Shown piece after piece: positions 44,336 through 52,981 of a DNA stretch of 64,000 nt. The stretch is taken from assembly GCA_964644695.1 (NCBI GenBank), contig CAZXWN010000010.1, positions 1 through 64,000 of the forward strand. Reading direction: 5' to 3'. The translations under genes were made by a program, and so were the position numbers. The DNA comes from CAZXWN01 sp964644695 [NCBI: uncultured bacterium]. GTDB lineage: Bacteria > UBP4 > UBA4092. Under the pieces are notes generated by a model. That model was not told the DNA's origin and did no database searches. It saw nothing but the letters and a program-made list of their open reading frames with translations. Position 1 is the first letter of the stretch, and every line of letters starts with the position of its first letter.

Positions 44336-45445
44336 CTATTGCCATAGGTTTTTGTTTTCAGTGTCTGGTTTTTCGGGTGAGTCCGGGGGGGGCGGAGGAA
44401 GTTCTTCCGTCACATCCGGTTTCTCGATATTTAACGGGTTCACTACAGGTTCCGGGGGTACGACCGGTTCCGGAGTTACATCTTCGACGGGGGCCGGAGG
44501 TGCTGGGGGGACCGGTGGTGCCGGCGGTGGAGCCTGGACAACAGGAACCTCTTTCATGGGGCGTTTACCAAAGCGGGTCTTGATCACGGTTCCATAACCG
44601 GCTATAGCCATCACTAAAGCGATGGGAATACCCACTACGGCAATCTTGATGATGGCAAAAGCCAGCGCACCAATTAACATCAGGACCATGACAGAAGTGA
44701 TTTGCCATTTGAACTTGTCTCGGAGCCAGGTCCCGACAGCCACAGCAACAACCACTCCGGCGGTCAGCCATAATACGGACGCAACAATGACTGCTAATGG
44801 AACCAGGGGAATCCCAATGCAAGTGATAAATAATCCCAGGATGATGCCAATAGTTGCCAGTATCATTAAAAATCCATGGCCCAGAGATTCCCAGGGATTA
44901 GCCATCAACTCTGAAGACATGAAAGTCACTTTTTCAGGAGCCAGCAAGACAATCGCTACCATGATGACAATGGGAGTGATTATAACAACCCCAATCATAA
45001 AGATAATGAATAGGATACTGTAAACTTTGTGACTCCCATAATTATTCCCTGTGTATTCTTGGGGTGGGTTGGTTGACCACAACTGGGTGTTTATCGACTC
45101 TTGCTTTCCAATAATGACTCCAGTACTTTTTGTGGAGATAGTTCCCTTGACCGTTTTTACATTGCCGGTCACACTTCCATAAACATCCACATTTCCGTTG
45201 ATGGCAACAACATTTCCGATGACACAACCGTTGACGGTAATATTCCCATTGATAGTATTAAGGTCTCCCAGGAGAGTCTCATTTTCAGGGATTACGATAT
45301 TGTTGTTGATCTCAGAAATGCTATTCCTGATGGTTGTCTTATTGCTGAGAGTATCTGCTGCCCAGACATCTTTGACAACAACAGCCAGACACAAAAGAAC
45401 TCCTAGAATCAGTGCTGTCGATAATTTGAATGAATCTCGTTTCAT
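44336..45445 (-). CDS. Exported bactofilin-like / membrane protein with Pro-rich tail
   Basis: 369 residues. Signal peptide 1-29 (ending VWA). Residues about 50-120 form short Gly/Asn repeats (NGNITVNGCVIGNVVAINGNV), like polymer-forming bactofilin or YceK-type beta helix segments. Four to five membrane helices follow (about 140-290), then a Pro/Glu-rich tail (PPAPPVPPAPPAP) that probably lies in the cytoplasm or spans the envelope. AAGGAGA precedes the ATG. It lies in an operon with an ECF sigma factor and its anti-sigma factor, so it is probably an envelope stress component or target. Confidence 0.75.
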   Translation of the reverse strand: MKRDSFKLSTALILGVLLCLAVVVKDVWAADTLSNKTTIRNSISEINNNIVIPENETLLGDLNTINGNITVNGCVIGNVVAINGNVDVYGSVTGNVKTVKGTISTKSTGVIIGKQESINTQLWSTNPPQEYTGNNYGSHKVYSILFIIFMIGVVIITPIVIMVAIVLLAPEKVTFMSSELMANPWESLGHGFLMILATIGIILGLFITCIGIPLVPLAVIVASVLWLTAGVVVAVAVGTWLRDKFKWQITSVMVLMLIGALAFAIIKIAVVGIPIALVMAIAGYGTVIKTRFGKRPMKEVPVVQAPPPAPPVPPAPPAPVEDVTPEPVVPPEPVVNPLNIEKPDVTEELPPPPPDSPEKPDTENKNLWQ

Positions 45446-45464
45446 GTTTATTGGTCTCCTTTCA

Positions 45465-46037
45465 CTAGACCGACCACAAATAAAATCCTTTTGGTTTACG
45501 CCAGGTGATGACCACCAGGCAGAACAGGAACAGAGAGATTTGAGCTAAATAAAACCCAGGAACCAGATAAAGTCCTTCTCTGGACAGGGTTTGAGCAAGT
45601 TGACCATAAAGGTCGTGGAGGGAAATTTGACAAACAATAAAACACTCCTTGACCCAGATAACAGAAACCTCCCATAAACCCCTGAGAGTATCCACCGAAG
45701 GTCGATAATACCAAATCAAATATCCCGCCAGTCCTATCATAAGAGCACCCATCAGGTATGCGGCCGCAAACCCTATCCCCCACACCCACTTGGGGACTTT
45801 CACAGAAGGTGCAGGAAGTAACTCTATCTGGTCCATGACAGAAGAAACCATATCTGCCGGGATAACCGGTTCCGGCCAGTCAGACAAAACCTCCTGAAGT
45901 GACTGGAGGTCTTTCTCCATTTGACGGCACTCGGTACATTGTTCCAGGTGCAGCGCCAGATCTTCCTGGTCTGTCAGGGTGAGTTTCTCATCCATTTGGG
46001 ACTGAAGAAGGTTTTGATAATAATTACACTCGGTCAT
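45465..46037 (-). CDS. Membrane anti-sigma factor with zinc-finger domain
   Basis: 190 residues. The N-terminal ~45 residues form an anti-sigma zinc finger of zf-HC2 type (HLEQCTECRQ gives the HxxxCxxC). A membrane helix at about 85-110 follows, and two more hydrophobic segments lie toward the C-terminus. It overlaps the sigma gene by 14 bases, so expression is coupled. It should hold the sigma factor at the membrane until a signal releases it. Confidence 0.85.
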   Translation of the reverse strand: MTECNYYQNLLQSQMDEKLTLTDQEDLALHLEQCTECRQMEKDLQSLQEVLSDWPEPVIPADMVSSVMDQIELLPAPSVKVPKWVWGIGFAAAYLMGALMIGLAGYLIWYYRPSVDTLRGLWEVSVIWVKECFIVCQISLHDLYGQLAQTLSREGLYLVPGFYLAQISLFLFCLVVITWRKPKGFYLWSV

Positions 46038-46617
46038 GGGTCTTCTCCATTTTAGTTCTCAGAATGGCGCGGGCTCGGTATAGATGGCTTTTAACCGTTC
46101 CCTTGGGTAAATCCAGTTCCTGACTCATGGTGTCAATGTCCAGAGACTCCAGATAACGAAGGGTCAGGACGATTCTGTATATCTCTGGAAGGTTTTGAAT
46201 GACCTGAAAAAGATACTTCCGGTCATCTTGTTCCATTAACTGGTCTCGGACTCCCGGAGTTAAATCCTGAACAGACATTTCTTCATTCTCGGATTCCGTG
46301 TCCGTCAGAGACACTGTCCATCCTTGTCGGGACCGAATTCGAAGCCGGTCCAGACAATGATTTCGGGTGATTTGACGAACCCAGGGCCCAAAAGGGTCGT
46401 TGATTCGGAATAGATGCAGGGATTGCCAGGCCTTGACCAGACTTTCCTGGGTGGCATCCCGGGCATCCTCTGGATTTCCCAGTAACCGCCAGCAAAGGTG
46501 ATACACAGGTCTCTGGTAACGGGTCACCAGCACTCCGTAAGCCGAACGATTCCCGGTCCGGCACAACTGGACCAAATCACTATCGGGATATGTTTGCCAT
46601 TCCTGTTTCATATTCAT
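46024..46617 (-). CDS. ECF-type RNA polymerase sigma factor
   Basis: 197 residues. Region 2 (about 25-90: YQRPVYHLCWRLLGNPEDARDATQE and VWVRQITRNHCLDRLR) and region 4 (about 140-190: LPEIYRIVLTLRYLESLDIDTMSQELDLPKGTVKSHLYRARAIL) are typical. Either ATG 46617 or 46611 may be used; a promoter with -10 CGTATA ends just upstream, so the message is almost leaderless. It probably transcribes its own operon in response to envelope stress. Confidence 0.92.
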   Translation of the reverse strand: MNMKQEWQTYPDSDLVQLCRTGNRSAYGVLVTRYQRPVYHLCWRLLGNPEDARDATQESLVKAWQSLHLFRINDPFGPWVRQITRNHCLDRLRIRSRQGWTVSLTDTESENEEMSVQDLTPGVRDQLMEQDDRKYLFQVIQNLPEIYRIVLTLRYLESLDIDTMSQELDLPKGTVKSHLYRARAILRTKMEKTHDRV

Positions 46618-46625
46618 TACTAAGA

Positions 46626-46654
46626 TATACGCCTAAAAGAGTCAAAAGGTTGCA
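46626..46654 (-). promoter_or_regulatory. Candidate autoregulated ECF promoter
   Basis: On the minus strand: TGCAACC (46654-46648), 16 bases, CGTATA (46631-46626). This has the form of SigW-type ECF promoters (TGAAAC, 16, CGTA). It faces the sigma gene, and the start codon falls at about the expected transcription start. Confidence 0.6.
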
Positions 46655-46717
46655 TTATTTTTCAAAATTATCCAAAAATATCTGCAACAGGTTGATGTGA
46701 TAAACTATCGGGATATT

Positions 46718-47068
46718 ATGCATGAAGTTTCTGTGATTGAGGAAATAATCGAGGTCGTTAATGACCAGATTCGGGAATATCCCGGTAAAAAAGTCCAGTC
46801 TATTACGCTGAAAATTGGTAAATTCAGAAATTATGTGCCGGACATAATGAGATTTTCCTGGGAATCCATGACCAAAGATACCGATTTGGATGGCGCCTCT
46901 TTGAAAATTATTGAAATCCCCGTGGAATTAAAGTGCCGGGATTGTAAACATGTTTACCAGCCTGAGGAATACGACTTTATCTGTCCGAAGTGTGACAGTA
47001 CCCATGTGGATATGAATACCGGAGATGAACTTCTTCTCGACTCCTTGGAATTAATCGATATCCAGTAA
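46718..47068 (+). CDS. hypA: Hydrogenase nickel incorporation protein HypA
   Basis: 116 residues. The start MHE gives the N-terminal Met-His-Glu used to bind nickel, so ATG 46718 is right and the longer frame at 46697 is not. Zinc-ribbon Cys pairs CRDC and CPKC follow. It passes nickel to the hydrogenase large subunit with HypB. It is divergent from the sigma factor gene, with hypB 120 bases downstream. Confidence 0.95.
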   Translation: MHEVSVIEEIIEVVNDQIREYPGKKVQSITLKIGKFRNYVPDIMRFSWESMTKDTDLDGASLKIIEIPVELKCRDCKHVYQPEEYDFICPKCDSTHVDMNTGDELLLDSLELIDIQ

Positions 47069-47101
47069 ATCTTATAAAATAGAAGGATAACTGGGTTTAA
47101 A

Positions 47102-47150
47102 ACTCCCCGCGAGGGGGACCATGAAATGGTGGGGCGGTTAGACCTTGACC
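47102..47150 (+). repeat. Hairpin repeat family, degenerate copy
   Basis: CTCCCCGCGAGGGGG followed by GGTGGGGCGGTTAG, like the A1/A2 elements. It lies between hypA and hypB. Confidence 0.45.
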
Positions 47151-47191
47151 TTCCTAACCTGAACCCAGCCCAAGAAAGAAGGCTATACATA

Positions 47192-47851
47192 ATGGAAGTA
47201 AAAGTTGTAAGAAGACTGCTGAAAGCAAACGACGAATGGGCCGCTCGTACGCGGGAATGGCTCACGTCAAATCATATTCTGGCCCTGAACTTGATTAGTT
47301 CCCCCGGCTCAGGAAAAACCACCCTCCTTGAACAAACAGCTAAAACCCTCCGGGATAAATACCGGATGTTGGTTCTGGAAGGAGACATCGCTACAACCCG
47401 GGACGCAGACCGGATTTCCCGCCATGATGTCCCTGCCGTTCAACTCCTGACAGAAGGCTCTTGCCATCTTGATGCCCACCTGGTTTATAGTGCTCTGGAA
47501 CAACAGGCTCTCGATAAACTGGACTTGCTGTTTATTGAAAATGTAGGGAACCTCGTCTGTCCCTCTGAATATGACCTGGGGGAGGCGGCCAAAGTCGCTC
47601 TCCTGTCAGTGACGGAGGGCGATGATAAAGTCTTGAAATATCCCCGGATATTCCATAATGCAAAATGTGTGGTCCTGAATAAAATTGACCTTATCCCCCA
47701 TCTCGATTTCAAAAGGGAAGTCTTTTATGACGACATGAAACAAATCAATCCCGATGCCGTCATCCTGGAAGTATCCTGCCGGACGGGAGAAGGTCTGGAC
47801 CAATGGTATGGATGGTTGGACGCTCAAGTGAAAGCCGTCAAAGAATCCTGA
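47192..47851 (+). CDS. hypB: Hydrogenase maturation GTPase HypB
   Basis: 219 residues from ATG 47192. P-loop SSPGSGKTTLLEQT, EGDIATTRDADRI, IENVGNLVCPSEYDLGE and LNKIDLIPHLDF are diagnostic. It has no His-rich N-terminal nickel store, unlike some HypB. It drives nickel insertion with HypA, and is needed by the hydrogenase encoded 6 kb upstream. HypC, D, E and F genes are not in the window. Confidence 0.95.
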   Translation: MEVKVVRRLLKANDEWAARTREWLTSNHILALNLISSPGSGKTTLLEQTAKTLRDKYRMLVLEGDIATTRDADRISRHDVPAVQLLTEGSCHLDAHLVYSALEQQALDKLDLLFIENVGNLVCPSEYDLGEAAKVALLSVTEGDDKVLKYPRIFHNAKCVVLNKIDLIPHLDFKREVFYDDMKQINPDAVILEVSCRTGEGLDQWYGWLDAQVKAVKES

Positions 47852-47929
47852 CCATCAATTTGGACGATTTCAATTTGATTTGAACGGCTCCCTATTTCCC
47901 CAACAATTCTTATACTCGTTTCCCGCAAT

Positions 47930-47986
47930 AACGAAGCAGATACGAAGGGGGAACGAGGAACCCCTGTCCCCAATATGGTTCGAGGA
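47930..47986 (+). repeat. Second intergenic repeat family, rearranged copy
   Basis: AACGAAGCAGATACGAAGG at 47930, then an inverted piece AATATGGTTCGA at about 47972-47983 that matches the core of copy B2. The gap between hypB and the next gene holds nothing else. Confidence 0.45.
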
Positions 47987-48046
47987 TATAAGCCGTATTA
48001 GAGGGAGTTCCACTTCATACCAATAAAAATAAAACAGGAGAATTAA

Positions 48047-49039
48047 ATGGGTGGAAAACAGGACTTAGCGATGTGCGGTTGCCGTTGTGATTTATGCAAA
48101 GCCTACACATCAAATGTGAAAAAAAACGATCAGCGGAAAACATTGGCGGAAATGTGGAGCAAGTATTATGGTCTTGATCCTTCCGTGATGGATAGCTGCG
48201 GAGGTTGCAGGAATAATCCGTCCGACACGGATTGTCCCGTCAGAAAATGCGTGCTTGAGAAAGAATTGAACCATTGCGGAGACTGCGGCGATTTTCCTTG
48301 CAGTATCTTTTCCCAGCGTTGTGGATCATTCCCGGAGGAAAAGAAAAAAGATTTTGATATAGACGAGTATAACGAGTATATCCTTGCTTATGATAACGAA
48401 ACAAGGCTCAGGGAGTACAAATCAAAACAGGAGCAGCTCAAAAAAGTCAGCGAAGAAACCATGCGGTTCATGCGTGGAAAATATGCACTGGATGAGGTGG
48501 GTAATGGTAAAGATAAACTCGCCTTCGTCGACGGCGATAAAACCGTATTAACTATATACATACGCGACGGGTATTACGATTTTGCTGTGGGTCAAGAGCT
48601 CATAAGGGTTACCGATCTCAACGCACTCGAAAAAGCCAAAGAAATCATCCTTGCCGCAAAAAAGCCGAACCGTCAGCCTTTGCCGAAAACTCATATTCAC
48701 ATTGGTAATTGCGGGCATCGGTGCGACTTATGCGTTCATTACAAAGGTAAAACTTCTATCAGCGCTGAAGAAATGGAACACGCACGAGTGTGTTGTACCG
48801 CGGTATACGGTGGCAGTGTTTGGGAATTGAATTGTGATGGCTGTCATTGGCAGGACTGTGTCGAAAAGAGTACGTATTGCAGACAAGAAAAAGGGCTCGA
48901 AAAATGTTCGGCTTGCGATAATTATACTTCATGTACGAAATCGGCTGGCTGGCCGCCTGAAATTCATACACGTACAATTACTGCCGACGAAGTGACATGG
49001 GCGATATTGCCTTATGTGAAAGGGCAATACGGGAATTAA
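48047..49039 (+). CDS. Cys-rich protein with two DUF3795-like parts
   Basis: 330 residues. The N-terminal part (about 1-115) holds CGCRCDLCKAYTSN, SCGGCRNN, CPVRKCV and CGDCGDFPC, as in DUF3795. A middle Lys-rich segment (about 115-210) contains DDKLAFVDGDKTVLTIYIRDG-type sequence. The C-terminal part repeats the Cys pattern (CGHRCDLC, LNCDGCHWQDCVEK, CSACDNYTSC). Strong AGGAG site. Cys spacing suggests metal or iron-sulfur binding; the function of DUF3795 is not known. Codon use differs from its neighbours (more GCG/CGG), which may indicate transfer. Confidence 0.75.
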   Translation: MGGKQDLAMCGCRCDLCKAYTSNVKKNDQRKTLAEMWSKYYGLDPSVMDSCGGCRNNPSDTDCPVRKCVLEKELNHCGDCGDFPCSIFSQRCGSFPEEKKKDFDIDEYNEYILAYDNETRLREYKSKQEQLKKVSEETMRFMRGKYALDEVGNGKDKLAFVDGDKTVLTIYIRDGYYDFAVGQELIRVTDLNALEKAKEIILAAKKPNRQPLPKTHIHIGNCGHRCDLCVHYKGKTSISAEEMEHARVCCTAVYGGSVWELNCDGCHWQDCVEKSTYCRQEKGLEKCSACDNYTSCTKSAGWPPEIHTRTITADEVTWAILPYVKGQYGN

Positions 49040-49096
49040 ATAATAAAACGGGTGGTTCAAAAACACAAAAACCCACATAGCCAAAACATTACGATA

Positions 49097-49125
49097 TAGA
49101 CTTAACCCTTTGTTCAGGTTATGCT
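49097..49125 (+). promoter_or_regulatory. Near-leaderless promoter of the glycosyltransferase
   Basis: TAGACT (49097-49102), 17 bases, TATGCT (49120-49125). The ATG at 49132 is six bases later and no ribosome site is present. Confidence 0.4.
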
Positions 49126-49131
49126 TAAGAA

Positions 49132-49869
49132 ATGTCGATGAAGAAAGATACGATGACCATTAATCCCGAATTGACAATTGTTCTTCCTTCTAAAAATGAG
49201 GAAGAAAACATCGGACGGACTGTGGAGAGTATTCTCGCACAGGATTATCCCGCTATAAGAAACACACGGATCATCCTGGCCGATAATCATTCTACTGACC
49301 GGACCCGTGAGGTCTTCTTATCGTTCCAAGACCGGGGCTTGGTCGAAGTTCTAGATGGAGGACTTCCCTCTATTGCCCGTAATCGTGGGGCTAAGTCTGC
49401 CCAATCGAAATATATATTATTTCTGGATGCGGATATTCTATTAGGTGAACCTTCGAGTATCCGCAAAGCCGTTGAACTGGCAAAACGAAAAGACTTGGAT
49501 TGTGTTACGACAAGGCTTCAATGTCGGGATGGAAACTGGAAAGACCATCTTCTCTATTTTATGACAAATCGGATTATTACCTGCTCAAAATGCTGGAGAC
49601 CTTTTTCAACGGGCGCTTTCATGTTGTTTAAAAAAGAAACCTTTGACCAGTTGGGTGGCTTCAATGAGAGAGTACACTTCTCTGAAGATTATTTCCTCTC
49701 GAAACAGGTGAAACCTCGGAAATTTGGGGTGGCTAAAACCTTCTTCTATACCGATAATCGCCGCTTCAAAAAAACTGGATATTGGAAGATGATTCGGATG
49801 TTCCTCAATACCGCTATCCATTCCAACGACCCCGAATACTTTTACCGGGACCATAAATACTTCGACTAA
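49132..49869 (+). CDS. Family 2 glycosyltransferase
   Basis: 245 residues. LTIVLPSKNEEENIGRTVESIL at the start, ILADNHSTDRTREV, and the metal-binding DxD in LFLDADILLG are typical of GT2. GAFMLFKKETFDQLGGF is also family-typical. No membrane segments. It transfers a sugar onto a lipid, protein or polysaccharide; the acceptor is unknown. Single gene. Confidence 0.85.
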   Translation: MSMKKDTMTINPELTIVLPSKNEEENIGRTVESILAQDYPAIRNTRIILADNHSTDRTREVFLSFQDRGLVEVLDGGLPSIARNRGAKSAQSKYILFLDADILLGEPSSIRKAVELAKRKDLDCVTTRLQCRDGNWKDHLLYFMTNRIITCSKCWRPFSTGAFMLFKKETFDQLGGFNERVHFSEDYFLSKQVKPRKFGVAKTFFYTDNRRFKKTGYWKMIRMFLNTAIHSNDPEYFYRDHKYFD

Positions 49870-49995
49870 TAAATCTTAATACCATTATTATCCCTGACTG
49901 CCCTGAAATTTACCCAAAAACTTTCTCATCTCCCCCATGACCTCATCTGTCATACCCCCGGTTTTTAATAAATGAGTCAGAAATGATTTTATCTA

Positions 49996-50023
49996 TTGAA
50001 CCTAACAAATGTTCGGGTATAAT
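49996..50023 (+). promoter_or_regulatory. Helicase gene promoter
   Basis: TTGAAC (49996-50001), 16-base spacer, TATAAT (50018-50023); the leader holds a good AAGGAG site (50041-50046). Confidence 0.7.
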
Positions 50024-50053
50024 ATAGGCAGAGCTCCAGGAAGGAGAAGACAC

Positions 50054-52822
50054 ATGATGCGAATACAAAAACTTAAAGAATACGGAATCCCCGCCGGCAT
50101 TATTGAAGAGTGGGAAAAACACTACGGTCCAGAACTATTATCTCTTCAGCATCGCGCTGTGGTAGAAGGTGGTGTGTTAAACGGCCGCAGTCTGGTCGTG
50201 TCTGGTGCGACTTCTTCCGGGAAAACATTAGTCGGGGAAATGGCGGCAATTCAACGGGCTGCCCGCCATGAAAAAGTGATTTATCTGGTGCCCTTGAAAT
50301 CTCTGGCGGAAGAAAAATACCGTCAGTTTGTCCGGACTTATGGTGCCTATGGTTTAAGAGTTCTGGTCTCCCATCGGGACCGTCAAACCCATGATGACTC
50401 TCTGCGGCAGGGTCAGTTTGATCTGGCTGTCGTGGTATATGAAAAACTCCAGGCGCTATTGGCGCGGGAACCTGATTTACTTCGGGAAGTCCGTCTCGTG
50501 GTTGTGGACGAATTGCAAACCGTGGGCGATCCGGAACGCGGCGGCGACTTGGAAATCCTGTTGACCCGTATTCTCCGCGATGCCAAACACCGAGGCGGTC
50601 CCTTCCAGATGGTTGGATTGTCTGCTGTCCTGGGAAATCCTGATGAACTGGCGCGATGGTTGGAAGCTGGATTATTGATTCATCCGGAACGACCATTGGA
50701 ACTTCGCCGCGGGGTTCTGTTCGGTACCCATTATCAATATCATGAAACTAACAGTGGACTGGTCGGTCATGAAATTTTGGCAACTCCCAATAGTACCGCT
50801 GGCGATGGACTCTCTGAAGACACGTTAGATGTTTCAGATACAGACCCCTATCATGGAGAGGAAGTCCGGAGAGCGGCACTGTTTTTTGCCGCTGAGTCTT
50901 TGGAATCCACCTTGGTATTTGTACCGACACGGCTTTTATCTCGGCACTGGGCGCAAATGGCATCGGATGAGTCAAATCTTCCTGCCGCGGTGGAATCTCT
51001 GCGGCGGTTGGATGTCATGGAACCTTCTGCTGCTCGGGACATCCTGGCCCAACAATTAGAAAAAGGTGTTGCTTTTCATAATAGCGACTTGGGTCCTGAA
51101 TTACGGTCTATCGTGGAAGAGGGGTTCCGTACCGGCGAAATCAAACTCCTGTTTTGTACTGCCACCCTGGCTCAGGGTGTAAACCTTGCCGCTAAGAACA
51201 CAATCATTGTACCAGAAACATATCGGTACTCAGAACGGTCTGGGGGATTTGTGAGTTACTCTCTCCCCATTAATGAACTGGAAAACCAAGGAGGCCGTGC
51301 CGGCCGTCCTGGCACTGGAGATACCTTTGGGCGGATGATCCTGGTGGCCTGTTCCGAACATGAGAGAAGCCACCTCTGGACTCGTTATATTGCACCCCCG
51401 ATGCAGACCGTGAATGGTACTGTAAAGGCCATGCCCTTTGAACCGGTTCGATCTGCTTTACCTCATCGGTCTTGGGATACCTTTGTCTTACAACTGGTAG
51501 CTTCTAAATCCGCATTTACGGTGGAGCATTTGGGTGCTTTTTTCAAAGAAACACTGGATGGTGAAAGAATCCTTTCCCAAAACCGTCAGGGTGAACCTGC
51601 CCTACTGGCTCGATTGGCAGAGAGTATAAGCCGACTGAAATGTGGTCGGTTCCTGGTGGAATTACCAGACGGGACTTTGGCTGCAACCCATGCAGGACAT
51701 CTGACCGCCACTTCGGGAATTACCGCTGAAGGAATGGATTGGTTACGGGTATGGCTGCCTCGGTTTGAAGAAGGCCGCCGGGATGTATTGGAACAGTTGC
51801 TGTTGTTGTGTCTGATGCCGGAAGCTCGGTGTCATCCTGTTCCCGTCAAAGAAACGGAATGGCGGGGAGCTTTGGTGCGTGAGCCTCTGTTTCGGCATAT
51901 TACCGAACGCGGACTGGATACTGGCCGTGTTCTGAAACCACTTCTGGAGGAGACCCCTCTGAAGCCCAGAGATAAGGCCTCGGCTCTCAAAAAGGCACTG
52001 ACCCTCTATGATTGGATTTCCGATATCTCTACCTTGGAATTGGAACGAAGACATAACCTGTTTGCAGGAACTATCCGTAATCTCGCCCATGAAATTGCCT
52101 GGTTGGCAAAAGCGGCTGCCGCCGCAGGTGCTTTGAGGGGATGGCCGGAAACGCTCTGGAAAACCTGGGACCGACTGGCGTATCGGTTGTATGCCGGTGT
52201 GGAAGAAGAATCTTTATCCATTGGAATTTTACCCGTAGAGGGATGGTCTCGGGATACAGCCCATGCACTCACCCGCCAGGGTTATGATACACCTGAAACC
52301 CTGAAGCAGGTCGGAGAATCTGAAATGGCTCGTTGGATACACCCGGTGCTGGCGTCTCGTATATCTGCCTGGGCTAACCGTAAGGCCAGAACCCAAGTGG
52401 TAACTCCGGAATTAGGCGCTGATGTAACTCGGGATCGGCTGGAGTTAACAGGTGTTCCCGTTAAACGGCGGACGGTTGCCCGATTTAATGGGCATCTGTT
52501 GGAATTACCGAACAGCTCTTATCTGGTCTTGTTGAAATTGGCACGAGCCCGGTTGGCAGAAGCTGCTAATGGGACACTCCGAGCCGGTTGGGTATATCGT
52601 GACCAGTTGGATTCATCCGACCAATGGCGCGCAATTTCCCGGCTTCGGGGTCAACTGGCACCACATCTTGCTGACCCTAAAGAAGCAATTCTTGAAAATG
52701 ATGGCTGCGGTTATTACAAACTCCGAGTCCATCAGGAAAATCTTTCTGTGGATGAGTCCGCTCATTTGAATCACTGGGATAGTCGGCTTCACCCAGCCCA
52801 GACCTTGGTTAAAACAGCTTAA
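50054..52822 (+). CDS. Ski2/Hel308-like helicase with C-terminal winged helix
   Basis: 922 residues from ATG 50054 (SD AAGGAG). Motif I SGATSSGKT at about 49-57, motif II VVDELQTVGD (DELQ, not DEAD/DEVH), motif III GLSAVLGNP, motif VI QGGRAGRPGTG, plus HNSDLGPELR and CTATLAQGVNL of the Ski2-like group. After a long helical region, the last 110 residues (about 808-910) look like an OmpR-type winged helix: LELPNSSYLVLLKLARARL, RAISRLRGQLAPHL, LENDGCGYYKL. That combination is unusual. Likely an ATP-driven nucleic acid translocase; role in repair or RNA processing is open. Confidence 0.85.
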   Translation: MMRIQKLKEYGIPAGIIEEWEKHYGPELLSLQHRAVVEGGVLNGRSLVVSGATSSGKTLVGEMAAIQRAARHEKVIYLVPLKSLAEEKYRQFVRTYGAYGLRVLVSHRDRQTHDDSLRQGQFDLAVVVYEKLQALLAREPDLLREVRLVVVDELQTVGDPERGGDLEILLTRILRDAKHRGGPFQMVGLSAVLGNPDELARWLEAGLLIHPERPLELRRGVLFGTHYQYHETNSGLVGHEILATPNSTAGDGLSEDTLDVSDTDPYHGEEVRRAALFFAAESLESTLVFVPTRLLSRHWAQMASDESNLPAAVESLRRLDVMEPSAARDILAQQLEKGVAFHNSDLGPELRSIVEEGFRTGEIKLLFCTATLAQGVNLAAKNTIIVPETYRYSERSGGFVSYSLPINELENQGGRAGRPGTGDTFGRMILVACSEHERSHLWTRYIAPPMQTVNGTVKAMPFEPVRSALPHRSWDTFVLQLVASKSAFTVEHLGAFFKETLDGERILSQNRQGEPALLARLAESISRLKCGRFLVELPDGTLAATHAGHLTATSGITAEGMDWLRVWLPRFEEGRRDVLEQLLLLCLMPEARCHPVPVKETEWRGALVREPLFRHITERGLDTGRVLKPLLEETPLKPRDKASALKKALTLYDWISDISTLELERRHNLFAGTIRNLAHEIAWLAKAAAAAGALRGWPETLWKTWDRLAYRLYAGVEEESLSIGILPVEGWSRDTAHALTRQGYDTPETLKQVGESEMARWIHPVLASRISAWANRKARTQVVTPELGADVTRDRLELTGVPVKRRTVARFNGHLLELPNSSYLVLLKLARARLAEAANGTLRAGWVYRDQLDSSDQWRAISRLRGQLAPHLADPKEAILENDGCGYYKLRVHQENLSVDESAHLNHWDSRLHPAQTLVKTA

Positions 52823-52981
52823 TGGGTTTTTACCCCTCTGAGTGGTCTATGTTGGGGGGAAGAGTAAAACGTTTTCTAATTGATTTTCAGTGAGTTATCC
52901 AAGGTGATGAAGGAATGGTAAATTTGTGGTTTACAGGATTTAGGGAGAGGAGTACTATATGACAAAGGGATAATCAGGGGT

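Noticed and set aside
44322-44597. Gly-rich plus-strand open frame in the Pro-rich tail region
   Set aside because: Shadow of the minus-strand Pro/Glu-rich coding sequence.
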